A DNA stretch of 31,206 bases from Cyclostephanos tholiformis (lineage: Eukaryota > Bacillariophyta > Thalassiosirophyceae > Thalassiosirales > Thalassiosiraceae), in contig JALLPB010000048.1 in assembly GCA_036939975.1 (NCBI GenBank), positions 1 through 31,206 on the forward strand. Reading direction: 5' to 3'. Under the pieces are notes generated by a model, which searched no databases, was not told where the DNA came from, and was given only the letters and a program-made list of their open reading frames with translations. Of the stretch, positions 8,669-19,856 are shown piece by piece; the first letter of the stretch is position 1; the number at the start of each line of letters is the position of its first letter. Position numbers and translations under genes: made by a program.

Positions 8669-10446
8669 TTAGTTCTTCTGCTTCTGGGCCATCTCCATAC
8701 GATGGAGACTACCAGATGAAGGAAGTTTTTGGAAAGATGCCACTTTGATCAACATGTCTTCCGCGGCTGACTTGAAACAGAGTCTAACACTTCCGCCACA
8801 AAGTGACCGAATTTGAGAGAAGACAAAAAATGAAATCGCTGTGGTGATGGTAACCCCACACCAAATTGGGAAATAAATCCAACCGAGGAGGGTGAAGGTA
8901 TGTTGACGATCTTGAAATGCATCTTGGTATTCTCCTAGGAGGGAACGACAAGCGTCAGACCAGGATTTGAGCTTCTCAAGGTCAGGCAGTCCAGCCGGGT
9001 CGTTCGTCGAGTGACGTGCCAATTGTCTTGAAATCGCTATTGCCATGTCTTCCTGACAAAGAGGCTTCCAGAAAGCATCGCTTGGGATTGCCTCACCGTA
9101 TGCCTCGGCGAAAACTGGAACATTTGGCAGGGATACACGAACTTGAGATGCAAGTGCCTCGTTGACAGTCTGCCCGAACGTTTCAGTTAGGGATGGGCAC
9201 ACGAAAAGGTCTGCCACTGCATACACAGAGTGAAGTGCCTCGCCGCTTTGGTAGCCCAGAAACTTCACCGGTACGTCCAGAACTCGTGCTAGACGTTCAA
9301 GCTCCGGACGGAAAGGACCATCTCCGACGAGCCACAAGGCGCAGTCCGGCAATTTTGGAAGTACCTTGATAAGCTCTAAATCGAAATCGCGAGTAACAAA
9401 TCCGGACTAGAGGTCAGCGCAAACTACCAAAGTTTCGACGAAATACGCTAAGTCAAACCTCACCATCAACGCCCTTCTCGGGCGACAGCCTTCCAACGCA
9501 TACGAGCAAATGTTTCTTGTTCTCTCTAGTGAGATACTTTTCTTTCGATGCAACCCAAATCCTTCCCCATTTTGAGTTCTTTGCCGCCGGCGAGAACTCA
9601 GTCTTATCCACCCCGGTAATGCAAACTCCAGCGCGTGGTCCAACGGATCGTTTCCAGAGACGAACAAGACGGGGCTCGCTCTTCTTCGTAGGAGTGAGGA
9701 CCCTGTCACTTATCATTGGCAACATTCCGAACAGTAGAAAGAAGAAGGCATAGGAAATGAACCTAAAAGGACCAATAGAAAAGTGCTTGATGTAGTCGAC
9801 AATATTACAATGCCAGCTGACCACGAGGGCTGGCTTTGACTGGCGCTGTACCGTTTAATGGTGAAAAAATCAACAACCGGCAATAAACATGATGTGAGGA
9901 ATTATATGTAAAAAGCGGTACCCCGACCGTGAGTGACGATGCTGGCCTCACCTTAACGCAACGTAAAATTTTGTACGATGCAAGAATCCACATCCCCGAT
10001 AAATTCGCAGGCATGACAATATGAACTACATCATAGTTGGTAGTGAGGAGCTCGATGAGTTGATATGGATGAACAATCATCATGCGGGCAGTAAAGTTCC
10101 ATGGGTTCACGTGGGAGAGCACTTTCATGGCACCAGAGTCTGGATGCAGGACATCTGATAAAGAATCAGAACATAGAGTATTAAGATGGGGATGAGAAGT
10201 ACATGCGTCTAGCATATTGCACTTACCAACGTCGCAGCCAAGATTTCTCAGCCCATCTGCATACATTCCTATACGACGAGCAATTCCATTGACTTGTGGG
10301 GGGACGCTCTCTGAGCAGATGAGCACCCGTAATCCATTTGACCTACCCGATGACTTCGGCTGAGGTTTCATATCTTGGGCAGCATCAGGCGAAAGTCTTT
10401 CGTTCGCACCGGTTACTAACCGGTCGACGGATGTAACCTGGCACAT
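8669..10446 (-). CDS. family GT4 glycosyltransferase, SQD2-like, 4 exons with C-terminal membrane span
   Basis: Exons (minus) 10446-10227, 10154-9952, 9845-9464 and 9375-8669 give 503 aa. All introns are GT-AG (GTAAGT, GTGAGG, GTGAGG donors) and all phases close. The N-terminal Rossmann half starts LRVLICSESVPPQVNGIARR and continues YDVVHIVMPANLSGMW and ALVVSWHCNIVDYI; the C-terminal nucleotide-sugar half has CVGRLSPEKGVDELIKVLP, ALWLVGDGPFRPELERLA, LGYQSGEALHSVYAVADLFV and CPSLTETFGQTVNEALA, the E-x7-E type motif of GT4 enzymes. The closest recall is plant SQD2, which makes sulfoquinovosyl diacylglycerol, but other GT4 lipid glycosyltransferases share these motifs. No plastid leader is seen (MCQVTSVDRLV start), and a hydrophobic segment near the C-terminus (FTLLGWIYFPIWCGVTITTA) suggests membrane anchoring. 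The third intron was placed at TTTAG|AG because it yields the canonical EKGVDELI; an alternative acceptor at CTCTAG would break phase. Confidence 0.87.
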
Positions 10447-11968
10447 TTCCTTGCGCTCCTGTTGCTTTTATGAACTCTGAGAGGTTTGGCGAGAAGGAGA
10501 TAGTGTGATGATGTAGATACTTTGAACAGAAGGCCAACGAATGAAGATGCAGTTCGTCATTGGCACCATATTTGAGCGACAGTGTTGCATGCTGCAGAGA
10601 TGGATGTGGTCGACCATGGAGGATGCATGACGAGATTCTGGTCTCTCTTGGGATGAGGGTTTGGTGTCTTGCGTGAATCTTGGTAATCCTACATAGGACT
10701 TAATATTTACGCTGCGGAGAGATAGGGGGCGGGTGATGAAACCCTAGATGTCGAGATTTGTTTTTCTCCTCTTCGGTTAGTAGAACACCATTAGAGATTC
10801 GTTTATCGATGTCATCCTCGCCATACGCCCCCAAGATCAAAAAATAATGATGACAGTAAGGATGATAGAGGATAGAGAACAACAACTCTTAAACTACCTA
10901 AAGGATCTCACAGATTCTTCGCACAAAATACGTTGTATCGAGATTCCTTCGTCGCCTATTCTCTTATCCTTCTACCATAATATATCGTACGGGGAAATCG
11001 GGCGCGGATGATGTTATCATCTTCGATGTGTTGTCATCGTAGACTTTATCAGTGCATCGCTCTCTGCATAATTTCCAACGCCGTTGAAACTAAGTGATCT
11101 TGCGAAATATCAAGTGCCCAGAGCAGAATCCGTGTTCAAGATGGAAGAGGTTTTAGTTGCACTGATGTATCTGTTCGCGATTAGCCGAGCTAGGGACTAC
11201 TTCGAGAAACGATACGACAGAGTCTTATCACTCCTGGAAGATGACACAAATGCGGACACACCGATTGGAAGAGAGGAGCTAATATGCATTCTTTGATAAA
11301 TTCGAGGCTGGATGTATCGTGTTTATGTAATTACTTCAACGATCGATATCGAGTGCCTCTCGAAGAGTTCCGCGATACCATGGATCCTAGGTTGAATCTC
11401 AGATTTTTGTCCAAATAATCATGTGAAAATTAAAATATTGTAATGAAGGATGTAATTGGCTCCTTTGCGCAGCATGAAGAAGTATTGAAGTTCACACTGT
11501 CCTTTGCACTCAAGGATGCAGCTTCGTCGGCAAATTATCATTTGCATTTCAATAAAACCGCCCAACGCTTAGGAATGTCATGATAGGTCGAATTATTACC
11601 TCACCAAGAAACTGATCCCCATGCACCTAAATAGCTCAGCCAGAAAAATCTGTTGGCGCCGGCGTCGACCTCCTGACGACACCATTCCTTTCAACCTGGA
11701 CCTGAGGACTCACAATCCACCCGAGAAAAACAATTTTTATGGATACCCATGTTACTTCGAGCGGAATTGGCTCTAGCTGAGGCACAAGTATGTGTCCAGT
11801 GATGCCTTTATCTGGAGACTTTGGACCTGTTCGGTGGAGACAACAATTGTGAAGAAGAAGGAGTTTGCCCCGAGGAAACTAACAGTGCCGCCACGGCCAC
11901 CACGCGTCTCCCCCTTTAGCCCTTAGTGCAGTCGAAGATAATAATACATTGGCAAAGAATGCGCATCG
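10447..11968. other. gene-poor region with weak or decayed coding-like tracts
   Basis: No confident gene. A short plus-strand frame (Met at 11141 to stop at 11296, 51 aa, MEEVLVALMYLF...) has balanced composition but no family I recognise. From about 11590 to 11925 a plus-strand frame reads as protein-like sequence (LTKKLIPMHLNSSARKICW and onward) interrupted by one TAG, which looks like a decayed gene or transposon piece. The stretch 10447-10700 is the presumed promoter and 5' UTR of the GT4 gene. Confidence 0.35.
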
Positions 11969-11983
11969 GTGGCAGCAATGCGA

Positions 11984-12160
11984 AGCCTAGAGAAGCATCA
12001 AGAAGATCAACATGCAATGTGCTTCCTCCAAAACTTGGGGTACACATTTGGGAGAGACATAAGCGAACATGAACTTGATAGATTATATGAAGAACTAAAA
12101 AATGAGGCGTCCAACAAACTCGTAAAAAATAGATACAAATTTATTCCGTTAATGATATAG
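11984..12160 (+). CDS. short hypothetical ORF
   Basis: A 58-aa frame starting at the ATG within GCAATGCGAAGC: hydrophilic, Glu/Lys-rich and probably helical (SLEKHQEDQHAMCFLQNLGY, then HELDRLYEELKNEASN). It resembles no family I know, has no visible splice partner, and ends 10 bp before the stop of the convergent small membrane protein gene. It may be a last exon or a relic rather than a gene. Confidence 0.2.
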   Translation, partial: SLEKHQEDQHAMCFLQNLGYTFGRDISEHELDRLYEELKNEASNKLVKNRYKFIPLMI

Positions 12161-12169
12161 TATATTGTT

Positions 12170-12580
12170 CTAGTTGCTCGGAGGCTTTGGAACGAGTAAG
12201 TAAATGGCTATTATTCCTAAAATAGAAGCAGTGGCGACGATAAAGAAGGGCCGTAGTGTGGATAGTGACCCTGATATTGATAAGGCTGAATCGTCACCGA
12301 CCTTTCCCATGTGGATGGCCGCAGAAAGACCATCCGTTAGTAGAAACGAATTAAGCGTGGTTGCTGCTGGCGTCATTGATTGCAATGCTGTGATGGATTT
12401 CATTTCATCGGCCAATCGTGTTCGTGTCGCCGGCGACGTTTGGATCATTGGGGACGAGTCAGCTCCCACAGCGATTCCCTCCCTCCACCGCGGAGTTCCG
12501 CACTTACCCATTTTTAATGGGACGACAAAAGCATCGATCGCCGATAAATAGGCGAGTATCAGTATGAACGCTGTCCTCAT
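12170..12580 (-). CDS. small predicted plastid membrane protein
   Basis: A 136-aa protein in one exon. The start at 12580 (MRTAFILILAYLSAIDAFVVPLK) gives a signal peptide ending IDAF|VVP, close to the diatom ASAF plastid-import motif. An in-frame GTG upstream is not a likely start. The middle is Ser/Thr/Ala-rich (SITALQSMTPAATTLNSF), and the C-terminus has one clear membrane segment (PFFIVATASILGIIAIYLLV) ending KPPSN. I do not recognise a family; the size and single C-terminal span recall small photosystem or thylakoid membrane subunits, but this is inference. A GTAAGT within the coding region (near 12506-12511) could be a donor site, so an alternative spliced form cannot be ruled out. The gene is divergent from the ATP-grasp gene, 165 bp apart. 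Confidence 0.6.
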   Translation of the reverse strand: MRTAFILILAYLSAIDAFVVPLKMGKCGTPRWREGIAVGADSSPMIQTSPATRTRLADEMKSITALQSMTPAATTLNSFLLTDGLSAAIHMGKVGDDSALSISGSLSTLRPFFIVATASILGIIAIYLLVPKPPSN

Positions 12581-12745
12581 GTCCGTTTTGGCATTCTCCA
12601 CCGCTCAATCAGGTCCATCGATGCCAGACCGCCGGCAAAGCATTAAATCTTATGCCTTGGTACTATTCCTATGGTACGGTATGGTCTAACTGAAAAACAT
12701 AATAGAGAGAGAAACACACTCCTTTCTCTCTAAAACTGCGTGACC
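12581..12745. promoter_or_regulatory. 165-bp divergent promoter
   Basis: Lies between the small plastid membrane protein (minus) and the ATP-grasp gene (plus). It contains a short AGAGAGA/TCTCTCT inverted repeat at about 12705-12733, just before the ATP-grasp start. Confidence 0.4.
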
Positions 12746-14458
12746 ATGATCGTTACGGATGATGCCATCTTGATCAGGTGGGCAATATTTTCCCTGATGC
12801 TAACTTCAGCAACGACCATCTACGGCGGCAGCTGGACCAGGCAGACAAGACTTTTTCGTCGCCCTAACAAATCTACACATTCTTTGACATCGGCTTTGTA
12901 CATGAGAGGAGGCGGAGAGAGGGACAATGGTGGAGATAATGCGATGCGGGAACTTCGAAAGGAATGGTCAAAAGATTTTCCAGCAACGCCCTCTATTTCA
13001 TGGCCAGTGGCTACGGACATGGTGCTTCGGGACGATTCCACTCCTAGCACGCTGGGTGATGTTGGCAATCATTTCAATCATGAAATTGATCGACCTACAA
13101 AGGCAATTATCGTCATGGATGGATTCTCTCCGTATCACGGACAATATCTTTCTCATGCTGCGCGATATATCTATGGCGCCGCGGTAATTCATGTACTTTC
13201 TGACTTTATCACTAGATACTTATATCAAGTGCAAGACCAAACAGATCATTTAACAAGTCGATTGCCTGATTTGGATAAGAGGTCAGATGTCGATGTGTGG
13301 TCATCGTTACTTCCATCGTCAATGGAAATCTGCGGTATTTATTGTGAGTCTGATTCGGGGTTAGAAGATGCGGAAAGGCTAGGCCTTGCATTGGGTTTAT
13401 ACCCACATTGTCACGACGGATTAAATAGTGCCAGGAGGGACAAGTTTTTGATGAATCAAATGGTATCAGAAGTAGGAGGGTTGGACGTAGTTAAGCAAAA
13501 ATCTTGCCGAACCCTTGATGAAGCCGAGGAGTTTGCTCGAGAGTTGGGTTTGAACGAAGACGGTGGTGGAGAAAGCTCATCTCCACTTGTGGTTGTAAAG
13601 CCTCTGAGAGGCGTGGCTTCGGACGATGTTCATCTTTGTTCTAACTTTACAACTCTTCGTAAAGCTTTTTCGAAAATCATAAACAGTTCTGTCTTCGGGT
13701 CGCCAATTGCGGCGAAACACGAGCAGGTTCTGGTGGAAGAATTTGCTCTTGGTGTAGAATACGCAGTTGATGTTGTTTGCCGTGATGGCGAAAGGAAGGT
13801 TGCTGCTCTGTGGCGATATGACAAGCGAGCGGTGAACGGTGCGCCATTTGTGTATTTTGGAACTGAGTTGATTTCTGCTGATAAAGAAGGAGTGGAGACT
13901 GCGGTATGTAACTATGTCTTTGATGCCTTAGAAGCACTGGGAGTTCGCTGGGGGCTGTCTCATGTTGAGGTCATTGCGACATCCCAAGAAACTGGGAAGA
14001 TTCGAATTCGTCTTGTGGAAGTTAATTGTCGACAACACAATACCGACTTCATTCCCTTGACCAATGCTTGTGTTGGATACAATGCCCTAGACTTAACTTT
14101 GGCAGCTTATCTCGATGTCAACAGCATCAACAAGCACAGCCAAGCACTTCATTGGGATAGCATCCCGAAGCTACCAACAACTAATGCATGCGCGGCGATC
14201 GTTCATTTTGTGAGTCTTGTTGAAGGCAACATCACTCGCATTAGGTTTGATATACTTCAGGAGATAAGTGATTTGCCATCCGTGATGGATGTGCACATAT
14301 ACCCGCAATTCATGGAGGTTGGAAAACCCATCCAAAAGACAATTGACATACGAACCGATACTGGATGGGCTCATCTATTGAATAACGACGAGGAAGAGTT
14401 CAGGAGAGATTATGCGCGATTAATTGAGCTTATGACATACGTGTTCGAGACTAGTTGA
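12746..14458 (+). CDS. ATP-grasp domain protein, L-amino-acid-ligase-like
   Basis: A 570-aa protein in one uninterrupted exon, starting at ATG 12746; an in-frame GTG at 12740 is not a likely eukaryotic start. The N-terminus (AILIRWAIFSLMLTSATTIYGG) is hydrophobic and may be a signal or anchor. The ATP-grasp core covers about residues 230-460: a DKFLMNQMVSE segment, PLVVVKPLRGVASDDVHLC (ATP-binding Lys and a flexible loop), EQVLVEEFALGVEYAVDVVC, KVAALWRYDK, and IRLVEVNCRQHN with the Glu and Asn that bind Mg-ATP. A C-terminal lid-like region follows (HVYPQ-type, here VHIYPQFMEVGKP). Such enzymes join a carboxylate, as acyl-phosphate, to an amine or amino acid, as in carnosine synthase or bacterial L-amino acid ligases. 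The substrate cannot be read from the sequence. Confidence 0.85.
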   Translation: MIVTDDAILIRWAIFSLMLTSATTIYGGSWTRQTRLFRRPNKSTHSLTSALYMRGGGERDNGGDNAMRELRKEWSKDFPATPSISWPVATDMVLRDDSTPSTLGDVGNHFNHEIDRPTKAIIVMDGFSPYHGQYLSHAARYIYGAAVIHVLSDFITRYLYQVQDQTDHLTSRLPDLDKRSDVDVWSSLLPSSMEICGIYCESDSGLEDAERLGLALGLYPHCHDGLNSARRDKFLMNQMVSEVGGLDVVKQKSCRTLDEAEEFARELGLNEDGGGESSSPLVVVKPLRGVASDDVHLCSNFTTLRKAFSKIINSSVFGSPIAAKHEQVLVEEFALGVEYAVDVVCRDGERKVAALWRYDKRAVNGAPFVYFGTELISADKEGVETAVCNYVFDALEALGVRWGLSHVEVIATSQETGKIRIRLVEVNCRQHNTDFIPLTNACVGYNALDLTLAAYLDVNSINKHSQALHWDSIPKLPTTNACAAIVHFVSLVEGNITRIRFDILQEISDLPSVMDVHIYPQFMEVGKPIQKTIDIRTDTGWAHLLNNDEEEFRRDYARLIELMTYVFETS

Positions 14459-14816
14459 GCTAATGAAACGCACGTGAATGTTCTCGTTATCTACTAGAAT
14501 CTAGATGCCTCTATTTTGGGTATGGGCACACCGAAGCACACGCTTGAATTGAGCAAATCCTCGAGTGATGGTCTCCTCCCTCGAAACCTCTCATTTTTTG
14601 GAGGGGAGGGGAGCAGTACCGGTCGGGCGTGCAGTAAGTCGAGTCGCGCAAACCCGGGGGTTAACATTCTGAATAATGCGGTGAACGAACTACTGGTTCG
14701 GAGTAGAAGAGAACGAATAACGCAACCAACAAGCATTTAGTTTATCATTGCATAATTGATGCCCAATAATTCTATTATATACACCGGCTACGATACCCTC
14801 TAGAATGTGGTCGCCT
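14459..14816. other. convergent 3' intergenic region, no gene seen
   Basis: 358 bp between the ATP-grasp stop and the MORN-protein stop. Both strands have short open frames but none resembles a protein family. It should hold both 3' UTRs. Confidence 0.5.
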
Positions 14817-17800
14817 CTACAACTCGAACTTCGCGAGGCTCAATCCTAACCGTTCAGCTGTCGCATATGCCTCGTCCAACGACAATTCCTCTTTTTTAGT
14901 CCCGCGTACAAGTCTGAACGCTTTCTTTCGGTCGGTAGTCCATCGCACACCCTCACCAACTCGCTTATCCTCCTGGTACCAACTCACGTCCACCTCTCCG
15001 TCAACCCAGTGATATGTCCCCGCCCCGTGCTTCAAACCATTTTTCCACTGACCATCATATGTGTCCCCAGCCTCTGAAAAATAGAGACGGCAAAGTGTTG
15101 GTGAGTTGGAAAGTGACTCTTTCTATGACACGGAAGCATGCAATCACTGGTAACCTACCGATGTACATGATACCACGACCATGTCGTCTGCCTCGCTCCC
15201 ACTGTCCATCGTAGACATCTCCCGAACTATACCTAGCCACTCCTAAACCGTCACGCTTGTCCTTCTTCCATTCACCCTCGTATGAATTGCCATTGTCGCA
15301 AAGTAGCACTCCAATACCATGTCGTTGCCCTTCTGCATTGAGTTCGCCCTCGTAAGTTCCCATGAAGACGCCATTTCGACAAATCTTCACCTTCTTGACG
15401 ACGCTGTCGTTGGGGTGCTTAGGTCGGGACGAGTTCGAAGACCAGGACACATCACTGAATTTTGACATGGACGTGCCACCCTTACCTTTTTCAAAGTAGA
15501 TGGATGTAAGTTGATCTATGTCAATCTTGGGTTTAGACACTGTCTTCGTGTCCTGTTCAGGTGGTGGTAATGGTGGCCTGGCCTTGACGTCAGACATACC
15601 AGTCGTCTCCATCGGAGAATCTTCCTTTATCTCTTTGGCGCTGATCTCTTCGTCATCTTGCTCTAGAATATGGTTTACTTGTTCATCCGTAGATGGAGTC
15701 ACAACTTCAGAGTCAGCCCCTTTCGGATCTGTTGACAACGCTGATACCGAAATGGTTCTATTGACCGCCTTGTTGGACTCTTCCTTCATCTTCTTCTCTT
15801 CCAACTTGCTACAAAGTTTCTTTGCGGCCTCAAGTAAGCTACTCCCGCGAGACCCAGAGTTTGAGGGGCTGCGAGAATAGGCAGTCGTCTTCTCACAGCT
15901 CTTGGTTGACCGTTCGTCATCCTCCTTATCCGAGCTGATCGACTCGTTTAGTGCCTTGATGACCGAAGCCCGATCTTGTTGGGAGGGTATAGTTGAAGTA
16001 TTGTTAGTGTTGGCGGAGGAACTTTTATTCTGTTCCGCAGTTGGATTGACCGTAGAAGGACCTGACGGGTGTTCTATCGCCTTCAAAGTCGTGACGCTAG
16101 TATCACTTCGCAAAATCGCAACCTCTCTAAGCGCGGCATTTCGGGACGATACAATCTCATTGATCTTATTTCTTAGCTCGGAAATCAGACTTTCGCACGA
16201 CGTCAGAGGGTCTGAGGATAGTGCACATGATGGAAAAGTCACTCCCGACGAAGGAGATGAAAGTGCTGCCTTCGCAGCAACAAAACCAGCACGATTTCCA
16301 AGACAAGTTGCCAAACTTTCACCTAATTCCTTGACTTCTTCTTTCATCTGTTCATTGGCCGTGATAAGCAGTGAAATCCGCTTTATCAACGTCCCATTTT
16401 CTTCAGTAGCCTTAGTGAGTTTTATTTGCAGATCAGTAATCACCGCCGACTCATCATTCTTCTCATTCTTGAGATCAAGAAACGCCTGTATGGTTATATT
16501 CAATTCCTTCTCGAGATCGCTACTTTTAGTTTCGAGGGAGGCGATCTTCATCTTGAGTGTCGCAATTGTGTCCGCGCTCGATTGGCATTCGTACTGGTGT
16601 TCCTTCTTGGATGACATGATGCCCTTAAGGGACATTTCCTTCTCATCAAGGGAACCCTTTAATTTGCGTATCTCGCTATCCCTTACAGCCAATGTATCCT
16701 CTAATTCTTTCAATGCATCCCCCAAAGTCATAATGGCATCAGAGCTCTCGTCCAAATCATGCAGAATTTTTTTCTTATCTTCCTGCAACTGGTAAACCTC
16801 CTCTTCTAATGCCATCATCTTCTTGTAACTGCTCTTGTTACGCAACTCTTCTAGTTGCTCAAGTAATTGTTTTACCTCCTGGTGGAGGTTGTCCTTCACA
16901 GAATCATCATCTTCTATGTTTTTCATTGACATATACATTTCAATCTCCTCTTTCGCGGCCTTATTCTCAATTGTCATTATCTTGATGCTTGTTTCAATGT
17001 CGTCATTTTTGGAAACCAATTCATGATTCTTGCGACTCAGGGCAGCGTTGGACTGTTCCGCTCTACTAAGATTTTGATGCAAGATCGTCAGTTTATTCAA
17101 TAGTTCCTTTACCTGGGCATCTTTTCGATCCAGATCATCCTCGAGCATGGAAATAGCGCTGTTGGCCTCATTCAACTCCATCTCGAGCTCGACCGTTCTC
17201 TGTTGTAATGATGCTGTAATATCTGGGTGATCCCGTTTTGAATGGAGGGTGGTTTCGGGGTCAGTTATATTCTTAGAAGTGAGCTCCTCGTGGAGTACTC
17301 TCTTGGATTTCTCTTGGAGACCAACCTTTTTCTCAAGGTGAAGGAGGTTTCCAGCCTTCTCGTATTCTTTGATATCGTCCAATTCTTGTCTTACGTGACG
17401 CTCCTTGAGAAGTTCCTCGACCGTCCTCTTTTGTTCCAGAAGGACTCTATCTGCCACCAAACTACGCTCTTGCATCATTTTCACGTCATTTTCTGCTTGA
17501 GCAAGCTTGATTTTCAACAGTTCAAGTTCCTCCTTGGACTTGGCTTTGTTTTCCTCGACCTGTTCATCTTGACGTTCCAACTCATCCTCCAATACCGCCA
17601 CTTTCATCTTACTTTCTGCGACAACCTTTTCCAGCCCATTGCACTCCTCCCTTAGCAAATCTATCTTCTCCTGCATTTCCTTGATGGTTCGATCCTTCTG
17701 CGCCGATACCTCCGCATTCTGCGATTCTTGTTCCATGAGACTCTTCCGGAGCTCTTCCGCCTCGAGGCTTCGCGAGTTGATCAGCTCAGACTTTTCCCGG

Positions 17801-19158
17801 ACGAGCAGTTGTAATTCGGACTCGAGCTTGTGATTCTCGTCGGCCAGGTCTAGGATGCGGTTTTCCAGGTCTTGTGTGGACGACGTCGTCGTCTTTTTGT
17901 AGGAGACGATGCTGCCGCGGCTGCCGCCGCCTAGAGAGGCGTCGCCACCTCCTCCACCTTCCCTCTTGAGACGTGCGATGACGTCATTAAGCATCTTCTT
18001 CTCCTCCCTAAGCTCCGCAACCTCGCCCCTAAGATCGTCCTGCTCGGCGAACAGTACGTCGACGTCCGCGCGGAGCATGGCGTTCTCATCCTTGAGCCGA
18101 AGACGCGCGCTGTCATCGTCGTCGTTGGTGGGCTGTCTCTTTCGGGATTCTTCCTCGAGGAAGAGTCTCGCCTCCAGCTCCTTCCTGGCGGCGTTCGCCT
18201 CGCGCAGGTCGGCACGTAGGCTAACTACGAGCAGCGCGAGCCGCTGCAGTGCCTCGCCCTCGGCGATGGGTGCGGCGGCGACTCTCACGCCGTCTCCGCC
18301 CCCGTCGGGACCCCAAGACTTGGACGACGAGGGCGACGACGTCATTAATGTGGGATCGCTCCTGGTGAGGCTCTTGCTCTTCCGAGTGCGGGGCATGCCC
18401 TTTATCGAGGGAGGCTTGATCTTCATTGACTTCTCATCCCCGCCATCGCCATTGTCGGCGTCCTTTATGAGGGAGGGCGGGGGGGGGAGCACCCTGGCCG
18501 AGCCGCGCGCGGACGGATGGTTCTTCGGGGTGTTCTGGGGCGAGGGGGAAACATCGCTCTGGCTATTCGACCTGGCAATCCCCCTCCCTTGGCCATTCTT
18601 GTCCGTGAACTCCCCCCCCCCCCCCCCGCTGCCGCTGCCGCGACTGAATCCGCCGTTGACCGAATCGGCGCCGGCGATGTTCGCCCGACTGGGCGCTCCA
18701 CCACCGCCGCGCCTCGACGGTGGGGGTGGTGGCGGTGAAGGCGACGCCTCGCCACATCCGTCTTCGACCCACTCGCCGGAGCTGGAGTAGGGACTCCCGT
18801 CGTCGCCCTTAGCGGTCGACAAGGTCTCGTTCCCATCCGTCTCGGAGCATGTGTCCGACAAAAACGACATGTTCCCACCCCGATGATAGGCCTTATCGAC
18901 GTCGACGTTGATCCCGCCGCCGCTGTTCGCGCGACGAAGTAACGGCTGGTTGGAAGTCGATTGATCGATGGAAGGTCCCCGGCGGCCTTGTCGCTCCAGT
19001 GCCGGTCGCTGCTTCAGATGCCCGCCGCCGCCGCCGCCACGGCCACGTCTGTGATTGGAGCCCCCGTTGCTTCTCGGCATGGGCGCGTCGTCGGACGCGG
19101 AGGTGTCATCGTCGTTTTCGGAATTACGACGATTGCGCATGAATTTGAACATTGCCAT
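14817..19158 (-). CDS. long coiled-coil protein with C-terminal MORN repeats, 2 exons
   Basis: Exons (minus) 19158-15159 and 15073-14817 give 1418 aa; the intron is GTAGGT to TTTTTCAG. Residues 1 to about 300 are low-complexity, Arg/Ser/Gly/Pro-rich, with a poly-Gly run. Residues about 300-1000 are a long coiled coil rich in Glu, Lys and Leu (for example LREEKKMLNDVIARLKRE and ELEMELNEANSAISMLEDDL). A Ser/Thr-rich linker follows. From about residue 1260 MORN repeats appear: GTYEGELNAEGQRHGIGVL, YEGEWKKDKRDGLGVARYS, YDGQWERGRRHGRGIMYIE, and after the splice YDGQWKNGLKHGAGTYHW. MORN repeats bind membranes or act as scaffolds, so a role tethering a cytoskeletal or membrane structure is plausible but inferred. 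Long open frames on the plus strand inside this gene are shadows caused by its composition. Confidence 0.88.
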
Positions 19159-19650
19159 GGCCGTCGATACTGAAGTCTCCTTCCTTTTATTCCAACCCCC
19201 CTAAGGTTTGATCGCATTGAGTGTTGTGATTTTTTTACTCATAAAAAGACGATTAAGATTAAAAAGCGAAGGCCGTGCGGCCCGAAAAATGTTGAGAAAG
19301 AAAGCTTGTAGAGACTAATGTGGCATATTAAGGCTTATGCAATTGTTAACAGACGCCACCCACTTATAAAAAAAGATTTTCTATCTCAGAATGATCGTGT
19401 TAGAATCTGTCGTTCAAAACCGACTGTGTGACAGTCTGAACATCAATTAGCAAAGAGGTCCTTCGATAGTACAAGGCTTATGCAATTCGAATTTTCGCAA
19501 ACCTCGCATGAGATCAATCGAGATTGAGGGAATGGTAACGATGTAGAAGGCTGTTTTAAGCAAAGTGGCTGTATCGGTTCTTATTGATTCATGTCATAGT
19601 AATTATTTTTGTGTAACAAGAAACATCATTATCTCCTTGTTGGTCAGACC
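19159..19650. other. intergenic region upstream of MORN gene, no gene seen
   Basis: AT-rich. A 15-bp word AAGGCTTATGCAATT occurs twice in direct orientation (19330-19344 and 19473-19487). I see no coding or RNA gene. The part next to 19158 should be the promoter of the coiled-coil/MORN gene. Confidence 0.45.
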
Positions 19651-19651
19651 G

Positions 19652-19673
19652 TAGGGTCACTGTAGTGACCCTA
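19652..19673. repeat. perfect inverted repeat TAGGGTCACT..AGTGACCCTA
   Basis: Two perfect 10-bp arms separated by GT, about 270 bp upstream of the Harbinger transposase start. It could be a protein-binding site or part of the left end of that element. I could not find a matching copy on its right side. Confidence 0.7.
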
Positions 19674-19782
19674 GGCTATTGTACCTTAGGGAGTCTTCAA
19701 AGGCAGCCGTTTTACATACATAGTTCCCAACTTGAAGGGTCACTTTTACGTAGTACATACATAGATACTTCGCCCCCTTCAA

Positions 19783-19850
19783 AGGCGACAGAGCGAGCGA
19801 GCGAGCGACACTCAGAAAGAGGCGACAGAGCGAGCGAGCGAGCGACACTC
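19783..19850 (+). repeat. 31-bp direct repeat with internal GAGC units, period 37
   Basis: Identical 31-bp copies at 19783-19813 and 19820-19850, each holding several GAGC/GCGA tetranucleotide units, separated by 6 bp. They lie just upstream of the transposase gene. Subterminal repeats like these often bind the transposase or its partner, but this role is inferred. Confidence 0.8.
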
Positions 19851-19856
19851 CAATGA

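Noticed and set aside
9407..9709. Alternative acceptor CTCTAG for GT4 intron 3
   Set aside because: With the GTGAGG donor it breaks the reading frame. The acceptor at 9376 keeps phase and gives the canonical EKGVDELI sequence.
8669..10446. Naming the GT4 gene SQD2 outright
   Set aside because: Motifs are shared by many GT4 enzymes, no plastid leader is visible and a C-terminal membrane segment is not typical of SQD2.
15902..18790. Two plus-strand open frames near 295 codons inside the coiled-coil/MORN gene
   Set aside because: They are antisense to a well supported protein with coiled coil and MORN repeats. Their Ser/Phe/Leu-rich translations mirror Glu/Lys-rich codons on the other strand and show no domain.
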